Shown here: in pieces, positions 38,040 to 47,152 of the stretch
Layout: the number at the start of each line of letters is the position of its first letter
How positions within the stretch are numbered: the first letter of the stretch is position 1
NCBI RefSeq assembly: GCF_016056295.1
Contig: NZ_JAECZB010000002.1
Location: 96,525 to 160,524, forward strand
Source: Atlanticothrix silvestris CENA357
GTDB taxonomy: Bacteria; Cyanobacteriota; Cyanobacteriia; Cyanobacteriales; Nostocaceae
Direction of reading: 5' to 3'
Length of the DNA: 64,000 nt
Program-made: the position numbers and the translations under genes
Notes under the pieces: generated by a model
Database searches by the model: none
Seen by the model: the letters and a program-made list of their open reading frames with translations, nothing else
What the model was told of the DNA's origin: nothing

Positions 38040-38765
38040 ATGAACACTGGAATATGTGCGATCGCCTTAGCTATCATACATTTATTTTCAGGTCAACTAC
38101 GATTTCTTAAAGCTAAACCGCGTAGTCGTTGGCTCTCGTTTGGCAGTGGAGTATCTGTTGCTTATGTATTCATCCACATTTTGCCAGAACTGAGCAAAGC
38201 CCAAGTCACACTCCAAAACAGTTTGAACATTGGATTTGTTTTTTTAGAGCATCATGTCTATTTGGTGGCACTTTTAGGTTTAGCAGTGTTTTATGGCTTA
38301 GAGCGATTTGCGAATGAATCGCGCCAACACAATCAAAAAACAGGCAAGGGAGATGTTACTTCTTTAGACGTTTTTTGGATACACATTGCTTCTTTTGCTG
38401 CTTATAATGCCTTAATTGGTTATTTACTGGTACATCGGGAAGAATCCGGTTTCAAGAGTTTATTGTTCTTTTCCTTTGCAATGGCACTACATTTTGTCGT
38501 CAACGATAATGGTTTGCGCGAAAACCACAAAGAAGTATATGACCGAATTGGGCGATGGTTGTTAGTAGCTGCAATAATTTTCGGTTGGGTAATTGGCATT
38601 GGTACACAAATTCATCAGGCGGCTATTGCGGTTCTTTTCGCCTTTTTAGCCGGAGGTATTGTACTGAATGTACTTAAAGAAGAACTACCAGAACAGCGAG
38701 AAAGTCGTTTTTGGGCGTTTGCATTGGGTGCGTTCGGCTATGCAATTTTTTTATTAGCTCTTTAA
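38040..38765 (+). CDS. Polytopic membrane protein, ZIP-like
   Basis: 241 residues with seven or eight hydrophobic segments (ICAIALAIIHLFSGQLRF, VSVAYVFIHILPEL, HVYLVALLGLAVFYGLE, WLLVAAIIFGWVIGIG, AVLFAFLAGGIVLNVL, FWAFALGAFGYAIFLLAL). HILPEL and the scattered His residues resemble ZIP-family metal transporters, but the similarity is loose. The large cytoplasmic loop contains ANESRQHNQKTGKGD. The gene is alone, followed by a MITE remnant. Confidence 0.65.
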   Translation: MNTGICAIALAIIHLFSGQLRFLKAKPRSRWLSFGSGVSVAYVFIHILPELSKAQVTLQNSLNIGFVFLEHHVYLVALLGLAVFYGLERFANESRQHNQKTGKGDVTSLDVFWIHIASFAAYNALIGYLLVHREESGFKSLLFFSFAMALHFVVNDNGLRENHKEVYDRIGRWLLVAAIIFGWVIGIGTQIHQAAIAVLFAFLAGGIVLNVLKEELPEQRESRFWAFALGAFGYAIFLLAL

Positions 38766-38780
38766 TTGGCGCTTATAGGG

Positions 38781-38864
38781 CAATACGCTTGGAATAAGCC
38801 CCCCCTGCATCCCCTGCTCCCCCTGCCTGCCTCAACGGATAAATTTCTTAACTGAACCGTATTG
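38781..38864. repeat. 84-bp inverted-repeat element (CAATACG family)
   Basis: Left end CAATACGCTTGGAATAAG (38781-38798) and right end CTTAACTGAACCGTATTG (38847-38864) are imperfect inverted repeats. The ends resemble those of the 87-bp element at 52189-52275. It lies between a membrane-protein gene and the convergent response-regulator gene. Confidence 0.6.
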
Positions 38865-38907
38865 ATATATACGGCAGGAGCAAGAAGTCCATATGTTTGC
38901 CAAACCT

Positions 38908-40809
38908 TTAGCTTGCCCAACTCCGCACTCGTTGGAGGCGATTGAGGATGCGGTTGGCAAGGTCTACGGCGCTCACTGGCTTGCACAGGTAGTCATCTGC
39001 ACCTACATTAAAAGCTTGATTCTGGGTTTTTGCATCCGTTAGCACACTCAAAAATAAAACGGGTAAACGCCGCCAACGTGGATCACTCCGCACGATTTGA
39101 CAGAGTTCAAATCCATTGATCTGAGGCATGTTTACATCTAACACCAGAACATCGGGCATTACAGCTTGCAACACTGTCCAAAATTGCTGAGGATCTGCTA
39201 AGGTGGTAACTTTAAAGCCCCAAGGATTGAGTAGTTTTGGCAGGGTGCGTAACCAATCTTGATCATCATCCACAATCATTACCTTTGCTGCGATATCTGC
39301 ACTATTTAGCAGTTGCATGACAGCAGTGATCGCTTGTTCGGGAGCAATGGATCTTTCCAAAAACAGTTTTCCACCCCGCCGCACCACTTCTAAACGGTCT
39401 GCCAAATCAGCGCGATCGCCCATTACCACAATCGGCAGTTCGGGATGATGCTCCCTCAAAGTTGGCAACCACTCCAAAAGGTCTGTAATCTGTGTTGGGG
39501 GTTGAGATGAAACTAAGGGAATTGGCAGTAAAATTGCCAGTGGAAATTCAGTAATCAATTCAGAGGCTAACCAGGCTTTGGCCACTTCTATTGTGGGTGC
39601 GATCTCTGTGCGGAGGCCATAACTGGTTGCTGCTGTAACTAAGGAATGAGTCAAGCTAGGATCTTGATCTACAATCAACAACAGCGGTGATTGCTCAGCA
39701 GGTAGCTGTAACTTCTGGATTGAAGTTGTATTTTGAATCTCTTGTTGTAAGCAACTTACTAAAGTTTCCATCAGTGCTGCATGTTGCGATCGCAGCGGTT
39801 CATGATGATTTAACAAATGCTCCAGTTGACGTACTATTTGCATTGCCTTTGTTAACCCAAAGGTTCCTAAAGTTCCTACGAGTTTGTGAGTAATTTGTTG
39901 TGTTTCTGCTTGAAGTTGAGGGTGAACTGAATTACCTTGTAAGTCTTTCACAGCCTGAGATAGCACTGTCAATTGTTTAAAAATTTTAGGTCGATGGGCT
40001 ACCCAGGTTTCATTGAGGAATGCGAGGTATTGTGCTTGTTGTTGGGGGTAGCGATCGCTTACAGTCTCTAGTATTGTTGAGTGCGTTGCCTTCAGAATCT
40101 CCACGGAAGAATTATCCCGGAGTTTCGTTTCTTGTCCAGGTGCTTTTAGGTAATATCCCCGTCCATTGACTGTAGCAATAAAATCCACAGGAGCGCCTGC
40201 TGCTACCAGTTTATGACGCAATCGCCGGATATGAGAGCGTACCGTCGCCTCCGCCGGAAATTCTTCTGAAGACCATAATCGATCTAAAATCTCGTTAGTA
40301 CTAAACACATGCTGGCTATCCCAAAGCAAAAGTTCTAGTAAACGATATTCTTTAGTTGTGAGAATTAGGGGTTGATCGTTGTAGGTTACTTCACAAGTGC
40401 TAGGGTTCAAAAGTAAATCTCCCCAAGTCAGAATTGGGAAAGGGTTAACACTGCTACGACGCAGCAAGGCTCGAATACGGGCGATCAGTTCCAACCCATC
40501 AAACGGTTTAACTACATAATCATCTGCACCTGCATCCAATCCCTTGACTTTCGTGGTGCTGGTATCTTGAGCTGTGAGCAAAAGAATTGGCGTGGTGTAT
40601 CCTTCCGCCCGAAAGCGTTGGCATAAACTAATGCCATCCAATTTGGGCAACATAATATCCAACACCATCAGGTCATACTCAAAAGTTGAACCGTATGTCC
40701 AACCCATTTCACCATCTTTAACTGTATCTACGATATATTGATGTGCCACTAGGCTCTTTGTCAAAATTGCAATTAGTGACTCATCATCTTCTACAACCAA
40801 TATTTTCAT
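38908..40809 (-). CDS. Multi-domain response regulator: REC-wHTH-Hpt-pseudoREC-REC
   Basis: 633 residues. Order: receiver (1-118, phospho-Asp51 in MVLDIMLPKLDG), OmpR/PhoB winged-helix DNA-binding domain (~125-225, SSEEFPAEATVRSHIRRLRH, ATVNGRGYYLK), Hpt domain with candidate His308 in QITHKLVGTLGTFGL, a receiver-like domain (~375-495) that has ILLPIPL where the Asp should be, and a final complete receiver (~513-630, VLVLDVNMPQINGFEL, ...LCKPVSAVDL). It can thus take part in phosphorelay and bind DNA. The upstream partner is likely one of the kinases at 41663 or 43915. Confidence 0.87.
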   Translation of the reverse strand: MKILVVEDDESLIAILTKSLVAHQYIVDTVKDGEMGWTYGSTFEYDLMVLDIMLPKLDGISLCQRFRAEGYTTPILLLTAQDTSTTKVKGLDAGADDYVVKPFDGLELIARIRALLRRSSVNPFPILTWGDLLLNPSTCEVTYNDQPLILTTKEYRLLELLLWDSQHVFSTNEILDRLWSSEEFPAEATVRSHIRRLRHKLVAAGAPVDFIATVNGRGYYLKAPGQETKLRDNSSVEILKATHSTILETVSDRYPQQQAQYLAFLNETWVAHRPKIFKQLTVLSQAVKDLQGNSVHPQLQAETQQITHKLVGTLGTFGLTKAMQIVRQLEHLLNHHEPLRSQHAALMETLVSCLQQEIQNTTSIQKLQLPAEQSPLLLIVDQDPSLTHSLVTAATSYGLRTEIAPTIEVAKAWLASELITEFPLAILLPIPLVSSQPPTQITDLLEWLPTLREHHPELPIVVMGDRADLADRLEVVRRGGKLFLERSIAPEQAITAVMQLLNSADIAAKVMIVDDDQDWLRTLPKLLNPWGFKVTTLADPQQFWTVLQAVMPDVLVLDVNMPQINGFELCQIVRSDPRWRRLPVLFLSVLTDAKTQNQAFNVGADDYLCKPVSAVDLANRILNRLQRVRSWAS

Positions 40810-41262
40810 AAATCCCTGCTTGTATGCACAAGTTTAGACAGGTTTTAGCAGTATAGTCAAAACCTCTTGAAAGCCCATCTTCTTGTAGGCAGAGAAGTTT
40901 ATTTATGCTGCGCGGGTCAGTTGTCAGTTGTCAGTTGTCAGTGGTCAGTTGGTGTTCTTCTACTTCCCCTGCTCCCCCAGGGCTGATTCATTCGATCTCT
41001 TAGAGATTTTGTCAAGAGTATGAATCAGAAATTTGCTTGAGTGGGAAAAAGAAAAACTACCACCTCAACCAGCAAATTTAAGTGCGTTCACCATTTTCTT
41101 GCCCAATCAGATTTTTTAGTCACCTGTTTTTTTTGCTTGAAACGCTTGTAAATCAGCGCCTTTTAGGGAATGAAACAGCCCTGCCCTGCTCCCCTGCTCC
41201 TCTGCTCTCTAACTCTTAGCCCCTTTTCTTTACTGGAGTGTATTGCACACAATCGATAAACC
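40810..41262. other. Intergenic region with GTCAGTT heptamer repeats
   Basis: About 450 bp. It includes tandem TCAGTTG/GTCAGTGG heptamers at about 40918-40955 and C/T-rich stretches (CTGCTCCCCTGCTCC) of the type seen between many Nostocales genes. No gene was recognised. Confidence 0.5.
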
Positions 41263-41649
41263 CTATAATTGGAGTTGCCAATGAAGAATTCTGGCAATTT
41301 GATCTGGTAAATCCAGCGAGTTAAAGGGTTTGGTAATCACACCACTCACGCCCAAATCGTTAAACTGCCGTTTTTCTGATGTCTGTGCTTTGGCAGTTAA
41401 AAAAATTACTGGGATATGTTTAGTGTCGGGATGGGACTGGAGCGCTTTAAAAGTAGCGATACCATCCATATCGGGCATCATTACATCTAGCAAAATGACA
41501 TCAGGTTGTTCGATTTGGGCAGTTTGGATACCTTTAGGTGCGGAACTGGCGGTAAATACATCCCAACCCGCCGTCATACGGATGCCAAACTGCACCACTG
41601 TTTGAATGGTTTCTTCGTCATCAATGATTAAAACCCGTTTGGTAGCCAT
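41263..41649 (-). CDS. Single-domain response regulator
   Basis: 128 residues from ATG 41649 (MATKRVLIIDDEETIQTVV). The acidic pair is DDE, the phospho-Asp is in PDVILLDVMMPDMDG, the Thr and Lys are in VIFLTAKAQTSEKR and GVITKPFNSLDL. ATG 41649 is preferred over the longer frame to 41751, which overlaps the kinase. It starts 13 bp after the kinase stop (41663), so the two are a kinase/regulator pair in one transcript. Confidence 0.88.
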   Translation of the reverse strand: MATKRVLIIDDEETIQTVVQFGIRMTAGWDVFTASSAPKGIQTAQIEQPDVILLDVMMPDMDGIATFKALQSHPDTKHIPVIFLTAKAQTSEKRQFNDLGVSGVITKPFNSLDLPDQIARILHWQLQL

Positions 41650-41662
41650 AAAAACCGGTCTC

Positions 41663-43825
41663 TTATCCAGGCAAATTTGGCAATGTGAAATAGAAGGAAC
41701 TGCCTTCCCCCAGTATACTTTCTGCCCAAATTTTACCTTCATGTTGTTCAATAATTTTACGGCAGATAGCCAAGCCTAAACCTGTTCCCCCTTTTTTGCG
41801 TGAATCTGACGAATCAACTTGTTGAAATCGTTCAAAGATAGTTTCGAGTTTACTCTGAGGAATTCCTTGTCCTTGATCGTGGACGCAGAATAACACTTGA
41901 GATGCTTGTTGACATTCGGCTGTTAACCAAACAGTCCCGCCCGGTAATGAAAATTTGATCGCATTACTGAGTAGGTTGGTGAGTGCTTGGACGATGTAAT
42001 CCGAATCTACCCAAATTTGGATATCTACAGGCTGGGTTACGAGTGTCACTCCATGTTGCTGCGCCATTGGTTGCATAGCTTCAGTTGCCTGAATCATGAA
42101 ATCTGCCGCTTTACAGACTTGCTTTTCCATTGTGAATTTGCCCAACTCAATCCGCTGCAAATCTAGAACGTTATTGACCAAACGGACTAATCGTTCGGTA
42201 TTTTCATCGGCAATTTCTAGCATTTGCTGTCCATCGGTTGAGAGGGTTCCCAATCGCCCTGTCACCAAAATTTTTAAGGCACTGTGTAAAGAAGTTAAGG
42301 GAGTCCGCAGTTCGTGACTGACTACAGAGATGAACTCATCTTTGGTGCGTTCAATAGCTTTGCGATCGCTGATATCACTGGCAAGAGAAAAGAATCCCTT
42401 GACAATTTTTTGCTCATCGATATGGGGAATATAAGTAATATTAAATGAACGAGAATTGCCATCACACAAAACTATTTCATTTTCATAAGTTACTATATGA
42501 CCTAATAGGGCTGCTTCTACATGGATTTGCATTCTTTGATAGCAATCCTCTCCCCATACTTGTTGAATATGGCAACCGTGAATATTAGCTGGGGACTTGC
42601 CTAACCAATCTTCATAAGCTTTGTTATTAAAGCGATATTGTTGTTGATCATCAACGTAGGCAATAAATACTGGCAGTGCATTAGTAATTAAGCGCAATTG
42701 TTCTTCACTGCGCCGCAGGGCTGATTCTGCTTGCATTCGGTCATTAATTTCTTGATGGAGATTGCGGTTAACATCTTTGAGTTCAGCTGTGCGAACTTCA
42801 ACAATTTCTTCTAAATTTTCTAGTAATTGCGCCTGGGCTAAAGCGATACTAATTTGATCTGCCAATTGTTGCATCACTTCTAACTCAAAATTTACCCATT
42901 GTCGGGGGCGATCGCAGTGATGAGCAATCAATAATCCCCAAAGTTGATTTTGGGAGTTCGATTCGCTTTGTTGATGAGAATTGAGGTTTTGCAGAATCGG
43001 CACAATCAGCTTGGATTTAATATCGAATTGGTCGATAAACTCGATTAAACACTGGGCTAATTCATTATCGGGATTATGAACATCAGTGATCGCCCGCACG
43101 CGTCCCTCGGCGTATAGTTTCTGATACTCTTGAGGAAACACTTCTTCGGGAAACTCCAAGTCTAAAATGGTAGGATAATTTGGCAAAACAGCTTCGCTGA
43201 TGGCTTTACCTGTACCATCTGGTAAAACTTGGTAAATTAGTACCCGATCTGCTTGCAAAATTCGCTGCACTTCTGTAACTGTGGCCCGCAGAATTTCTTT
43301 TAACTGCAAAGATTGGCGAATTTTTAGGGTAACTTCCGAAAACAACTCAACCCATTGCCGTTGACACCATAATTCATCTTCTGCGGCTTTTTTGCGGTCA
43401 GTAATATCCCGTAAAATCATCAAATGACGCTGGGGAACCACATTCAGAGTTAAGGTGTATTCCACCTCTCGCAGAATGCCATCAGGACGTAACAAATCAA
43501 ATTTTCCCGTCTGTTGACTCCCGGCTTGAACGTTAAAACAGATTTTTGCAAAATCGAACTCAGTATCTGTAAAATCAGCTAAAATTCGCCCGATTAGTGC
43601 TGTATGAGATAAACCAAATAGTTGACAAGCAGCAGCATTTACCTCTATGAAAGTACCTCGATCATCCGTGACAGCGATCGCATCATAAGCTTTCTCAAAA
43701 ATGGATTGAAGTAGTGGCTGCTTTTCTACCTGCTGCTTGATATTTTTTGCACCGGATTTACGTAAAGATGAACGTTTAAACATAGAGAGGGGCAACGATT
43801 TTGAGGGAAATTTATCATTGCTCAC
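41663..43825 (-). CDS. PAS-GAF-PAS sensor histidine kinase
   Basis: 720 residues, no membrane segments. Order: PAS (~27-145, SIFEKAYDAIAVTDDRGTFI), GAF (~165-335, ILRATVTEVQRILQADRVLI), coiled coil, second PAS (~372-490, LRLITNALPVFIAYVDDQQQ), HisKA with phospho-acceptor His in ISVVSHELRTPLTSLHSAL, and HATPase (QALTNLLSNAIKFSLPGGTV, GTGLGLAICRKIIEQHEGK). The GAF lacks the DXCF-type motif of cyanobacteriochromes, and no chromophore Cys stands out. GTG 43825 is the frame start. The single-domain regulator follows directly. Confidence 0.9.
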   Translation of the reverse strand: MSNDKFPSKSLPLSMFKRSSLRKSGAKNIKQQVEKQPLLQSIFEKAYDAIAVTDDRGTFIEVNAAACQLFGLSHTALIGRILADFTDTEFDFAKICFNVQAGSQQTGKFDLLRPDGILREVEYTLTLNVVPQRHLMILRDITDRKKAAEDELWCQRQWVELFSEVTLKIRQSLQLKEILRATVTEVQRILQADRVLIYQVLPDGTGKAISEAVLPNYPTILDLEFPEEVFPQEYQKLYAEGRVRAITDVHNPDNELAQCLIEFIDQFDIKSKLIVPILQNLNSHQQSESNSQNQLWGLLIAHHCDRPRQWVNFELEVMQQLADQISIALAQAQLLENLEEIVEVRTAELKDVNRNLHQEINDRMQAESALRRSEEQLRLITNALPVFIAYVDDQQQYRFNNKAYEDWLGKSPANIHGCHIQQVWGEDCYQRMQIHVEAALLGHIVTYENEIVLCDGNSRSFNITYIPHIDEQKIVKGFFSLASDISDRKAIERTKDEFISVVSHELRTPLTSLHSALKILVTGRLGTLSTDGQQMLEIADENTERLVRLVNNVLDLQRIELGKFTMEKQVCKAADFMIQATEAMQPMAQQHGVTLVTQPVDIQIWVDSDYIVQALTNLLSNAIKFSLPGGTVWLTAECQQASQVLFCVHDQGQGIPQSKLETIFERFQQVDSSDSRKKGGTGLGLAICRKIIEQHEGKIWAESILGEGSSFYFTLPNLPG

Positions 43826-43914
43826 AATGAACCCTGTACTCTATTTTAAACGTGCAACTTGAATTAAGATGGTTTCGTCTTTGAATGTAATGCCACCTGG
43901 CTAAATTTTGACAA

Positions 43915-46875
43915 TCAATTAGAATTTGCTGTTTCTGCTACGTTACAAATGATTTCCTCCAAGGTTCGGAGTAATTCTTGTTCGTTATACGGTTTAGAGA
44001 AATAAGCTCGCGCCCCTAGTTGCATCGCCAGTTGCCGATGTTTATTACTACTCCGAGAGGTGAGCATGGCGACTGGGATTTTTTTCATGTTCAGATTGGA
44101 ATTTATCCGACCTAAGAAACCATAGCCATCAAGGCGAGGCATTTCAATATCGCAAATCACAGCCTCAACTTTCAAGCCACTTTCGAGTTTTTCGAGGGCA
44201 TCTTGACCGTCTTTCGCTTGTTCTACTTCATATCCTCCTTTTTCGAGGGTCAAAGCTAAGAAACGGCGCACATTAATTGAGTCATCTACAATCAAAATCA
44301 TGCCTTTCGGTTTGGCAGGGGTTGCTGGTAGTTTTTGGGCATCAAAAAACAAAAATGGTGTTTTCAATCTGGCTGATGGTAATTGATTGTTTCTAGGAGT
44401 GCGTTGATTAGTCGCAATCCAATACAGCAACTCATTAGTATTCACTAGTGCCACTACTCGACCATCACCAAGAATTGTGCAGTTGTTAAAGCCTTCAGGC
44501 AAAGGTATATTTCCTTCAACTTGACGAATCGCAACTTCTTGTTCACCCCAGCAACGGTCTACTTGAATCGCTACTGACTGATTATTGCCTTTGACTATTA
44601 ATACACTGCTGGCATTAATAGCTGCGGGAGTTTCCAGCTCTAGGCTGTCGTAGCGTGGGCAATTAAACTCAAAGTAGCGGTTTAGGCGAATTAAAGGCAG
44701 CATAGTTCCTTGCCAATTGAGAACTTCGCTACCTGCTATTGAGAAAACTCGCTCGTTTTGCAGTAAAAATATTTCTGCAACGACATCTGTAGAAAATGCC
44801 AATAGCATTTTATTGCTTTCTACTAGCAAAACTCTGGCTACGGAAAGTGTAAATGGTACTGATAGAGTAAAGGTAGTACCCACGCCAGGTTCTGTATCAA
44901 CGGTGATATCTCCTCGCACTAGTTTGAGGTTATTACGAACGACATCCATGCCGACACCTCGACCAGATAATGCAGTCACTTGGTCGGAGGTGCTAAACCC
45001 TGGTTCAAAAATTAGGGAAAACAGTTCTTCATTACTAGCACTATCTACTAAAGCAGCATCTAATTTCATCGCTAGGGCGCGGGAGCGAATTTTCTCTAAA
45101 GAAATCCCCCGACCATCATCACGCATAGTAATAATTGTGCGATTACCACGGTGCATAGCTTTGATTTCGATTAATCCTTGTTCTGGTTTACCCAGAGCAT
45201 GACGAGTGACAGCATCTTCGATACCATGATCAAAGGCATTTCTGAGCAAATGCATTAAAGGATCATTCAAAGCTTCCAAAATGCTGCGTTCAATTAAGGT
45301 GTTGCCACCTTCAACTTTCAATTGCACATTTTTCCCATGCTCTACATTCAAATCACGCAAAGCTCTAGGAAAACGCTCCACTAAATCAGCAAGGGGACGC
45401 ATCCGAATGTGAGTTAGCTTTGTCTGCAACTGTTTTGATGTTTTGCTCAACTTACGAGCAATTTGATCTGTATCATCAACACTTAATTGAATGTCAGTTG
45501 AGACTTCCTGTACCTGAACAATGGTTTCCATAACTTCCTGCGATCGCAGGTTTAATTCGTTATAGCGATCCATTTCTAAGGCATCAAATTCTGTATGCTG
45601 GCGATCGTCATTTTCTAGCTTGTCAGCGACGATAATTACACTATCTGGCATCGCCGCAGCTTGAGTACTAATCTTGTCATAAGCTGTACGCAATTCTTGA
45701 TTTTCTCGGTCAAGAATTTGCACTCGCTGGCTGAGATGACGAACAAGCTTGCGTAACTTTTCGAGTTGGGAGTTCAACCCATTACGCTGGACAATTAGTT
45801 CTCCAAATAAATCATTAATTTGCTCAAGTTGTTTACTGGGTACTCGGACGGTATTTTCGTGTGCTTCACGGTCTTTGCTGACAGTAACTGTCTCTGTTTT
45901 AGGTTCAGCAAATTTGTAATCTGTGGGAGAAATTTCTGGAGTAAATAATATATTTGGTTCTGGGACATCAGCAATATTCATGTCCTCAGCTACTACTTCT
46001 ACTTCTATTTCTGTTTCAGCTACATCTGTAGCGAGAAACTGGGCGATCGCTTCTGCTTTTGACAGTGGCTCAGGTGAAATCTCACTTACTGAAACGATCG
46101 CAGCTGCACTCAACTCAATGTCTGTAGGTAAATTATCTCGTTGATTTGTCAGCACCAAAGCTTGCGATCGCCGCCATGCTTGTAATGCTAATTGAGCAAT
46201 TTCGGCAACGCGATCGGAGGGTGGTGCTTCTATATGGCGGGTGATCGATTCACAAAGTTGGGTAAAAGCCGTTAACTGAAGCATTTCTCCCAAACCACCC
46301 AATTCGGCTGCCATAATTGCCACTTCTTCTTGCAAACATGGCTGGGCGCTATCTGCCAATACAGATTCTAGCCGCTGCAAACATCCTTCTACTTCTGTCT
46401 CAAACAGTAAGGGGATAATGTCTTGCCCATCTTCTGGCGATAGCATGGTTGTAGCGTCCTCTGGGGTGGGGTCGCCCAAGCGATCGTGCAGTTCGTCAAA
46501 AACTGGATAACAAAAAGTTACTAACCACTCTTCTTCTATAGCATTTCCTTCTGATAGTAATTCAACTATCTGACGCAACCAGTCCACCGCAGACAGCAGC
46601 AAGCTTTGTAATTGTGTATCAATATCTAAAGAATTTTTGCTGGTTTTAAAGACTTTCAGTGAATCTTCTAAACGGTGAGCTAAATCACTGAGCGATCGAA
46701 ATCCCATCATCGCCGCGCCACCTTTGATGGAATGAGCAGCTCGCAGGGCGGCGTTGATTTTATCTAAATCGATGTGGTTACTAGCATCAAGTTCCAGCAA
46801 TACTGTTTCTAAGGTATTGAGGTAATCTGTTGCTTCTTCCAGAAACTGCATCTGGATTTCTAATTCTTTATCCAT
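43915..46875 (-). CDS. CheA-like hybrid histidine kinase (PilL/PixL/HmpE type)
   Basis: 986 residues. Hpt domain at the N terminus with His48 in LRAAHSIKGGAAMMGF; a second, degenerate Hpt-like segment (~155-250) lacks His. A linker holds acidic spacers. The CheA dimerisation/HATPase region follows (IRMRPLADLVERFPRALRD, LMHLLRNAFDHGIEDAV, GRGVGMDVVRNNLKLVRGD), then a CheW-like domain (~690-830) and a C-terminal receiver (ILIVDDSINVRRFLALTLEK, VICDIEMPRLDGYGF). This arrangement is that of CheA in type IV pilus chemotaxis systems. It is the last gene of the che-like operon. Confidence 0.93.
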   Translation of the reverse strand: MDKELEIQMQFLEEATDYLNTLETVLLELDASNHIDLDKINAALRAAHSIKGGAAMMGFRSLSDLAHRLEDSLKVFKTSKNSLDIDTQLQSLLLSAVDWLRQIVELLSEGNAIEEEWLVTFCYPVFDELHDRLGDPTPEDATTMLSPEDGQDIIPLLFETEVEGCLQRLESVLADSAQPCLQEEVAIMAAELGGLGEMLQLTAFTQLCESITRHIEAPPSDRVAEIAQLALQAWRRSQALVLTNQRDNLPTDIELSAAAIVSVSEISPEPLSKAEAIAQFLATDVAETEIEVEVVAEDMNIADVPEPNILFTPEISPTDYKFAEPKTETVTVSKDREAHENTVRVPSKQLEQINDLFGELIVQRNGLNSQLEKLRKLVRHLSQRVQILDRENQELRTAYDKISTQAAAMPDSVIIVADKLENDDRQHTEFDALEMDRYNELNLRSQEVMETIVQVQEVSTDIQLSVDDTDQIARKLSKTSKQLQTKLTHIRMRPLADLVERFPRALRDLNVEHGKNVQLKVEGGNTLIERSILEALNDPLMHLLRNAFDHGIEDAVTRHALGKPEQGLIEIKAMHRGNRTIITMRDDGRGISLEKIRSRALAMKLDAALVDSASNEELFSLIFEPGFSTSDQVTALSGRGVGMDVVRNNLKLVRGDITVDTEPGVGTTFTLSVPFTLSVARVLLVESNKMLLAFSTDVVAEIFLLQNERVFSIAGSEVLNWQGTMLPLIRLNRYFEFNCPRYDSLELETPAAINASSVLIVKGNNQSVAIQVDRCWGEQEVAIRQVEGNIPLPEGFNNCTILGDGRVVALVNTNELLYWIATNQRTPRNNQLPSARLKTPFLFFDAQKLPATPAKPKGMILIVDDSINVRRFLALTLEKGGYEVEQAKDGQDALEKLESGLKVEAVICDIEMPRLDGYGFLGRINSNLNMKKIPVAMLTSRSSNKHRQLAMQLGARAYFSKPYNEQELLRTLEEIICNVAETANSN

Positions 46876-47152
46876 AGTTTTTGTTAGTTGTCAGTGGTCA
46901 GTGGTTAGTGGTTAGTGGTTAGTTGTCAGTGGTTAGTGGTGAGCAAGTGTGGTCTTGTGGGTTTCCCATCTGAATAACTGGTGTAAAGCTTGCGGCGTAG
47001 CAACTCTTAGATACACTACGCGTCAACGACAAGCGATATGCTTAGAGCGACGTTAGGAGCGTCAACCGTTCGAGTAGCATCTTTGTTAAGAGAAGGGTCA
47101 GTATTAAAAACAAACAACTAGCAGCTGACAACTGACAACTAACAACTAACAA
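46876..47152. repeat. Heptamer repeats and degenerate GC-rich repeat between cheA and MCP genes
   Basis: Tandem heptamers (TTAGTGG and TCAGTGG, about 46882-46942) and a mirrored set (GACAACT/AACTAAC, about 47116-47152) flank a degenerate GC-rich repeat with AGCTTGCGGCGTAGC-like sequence (~46985-47100). The two heptamer runs are inverted relative to each other, so the 277-bp spacer can fold into one long hairpin in the operon mRNA. Confidence 0.65.

Noticed and set aside
40918-40955. Iteron-type replication origin
   Set aside because: The heptamers are the same STRR repeats found elsewhere in the window. There is no Rep or DnaA gene nearby.
44717-45202. 161-residue plus-strand frame opposite CheA
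   Set aside because: It is antisense to a conserved kinase domain with no sign of its own start or family.
46876-47152. CRISPR-like array from regular heptamers
   Set aside because: The units are 7-bp contiguous repeats with no spacers and there are no cas genes.
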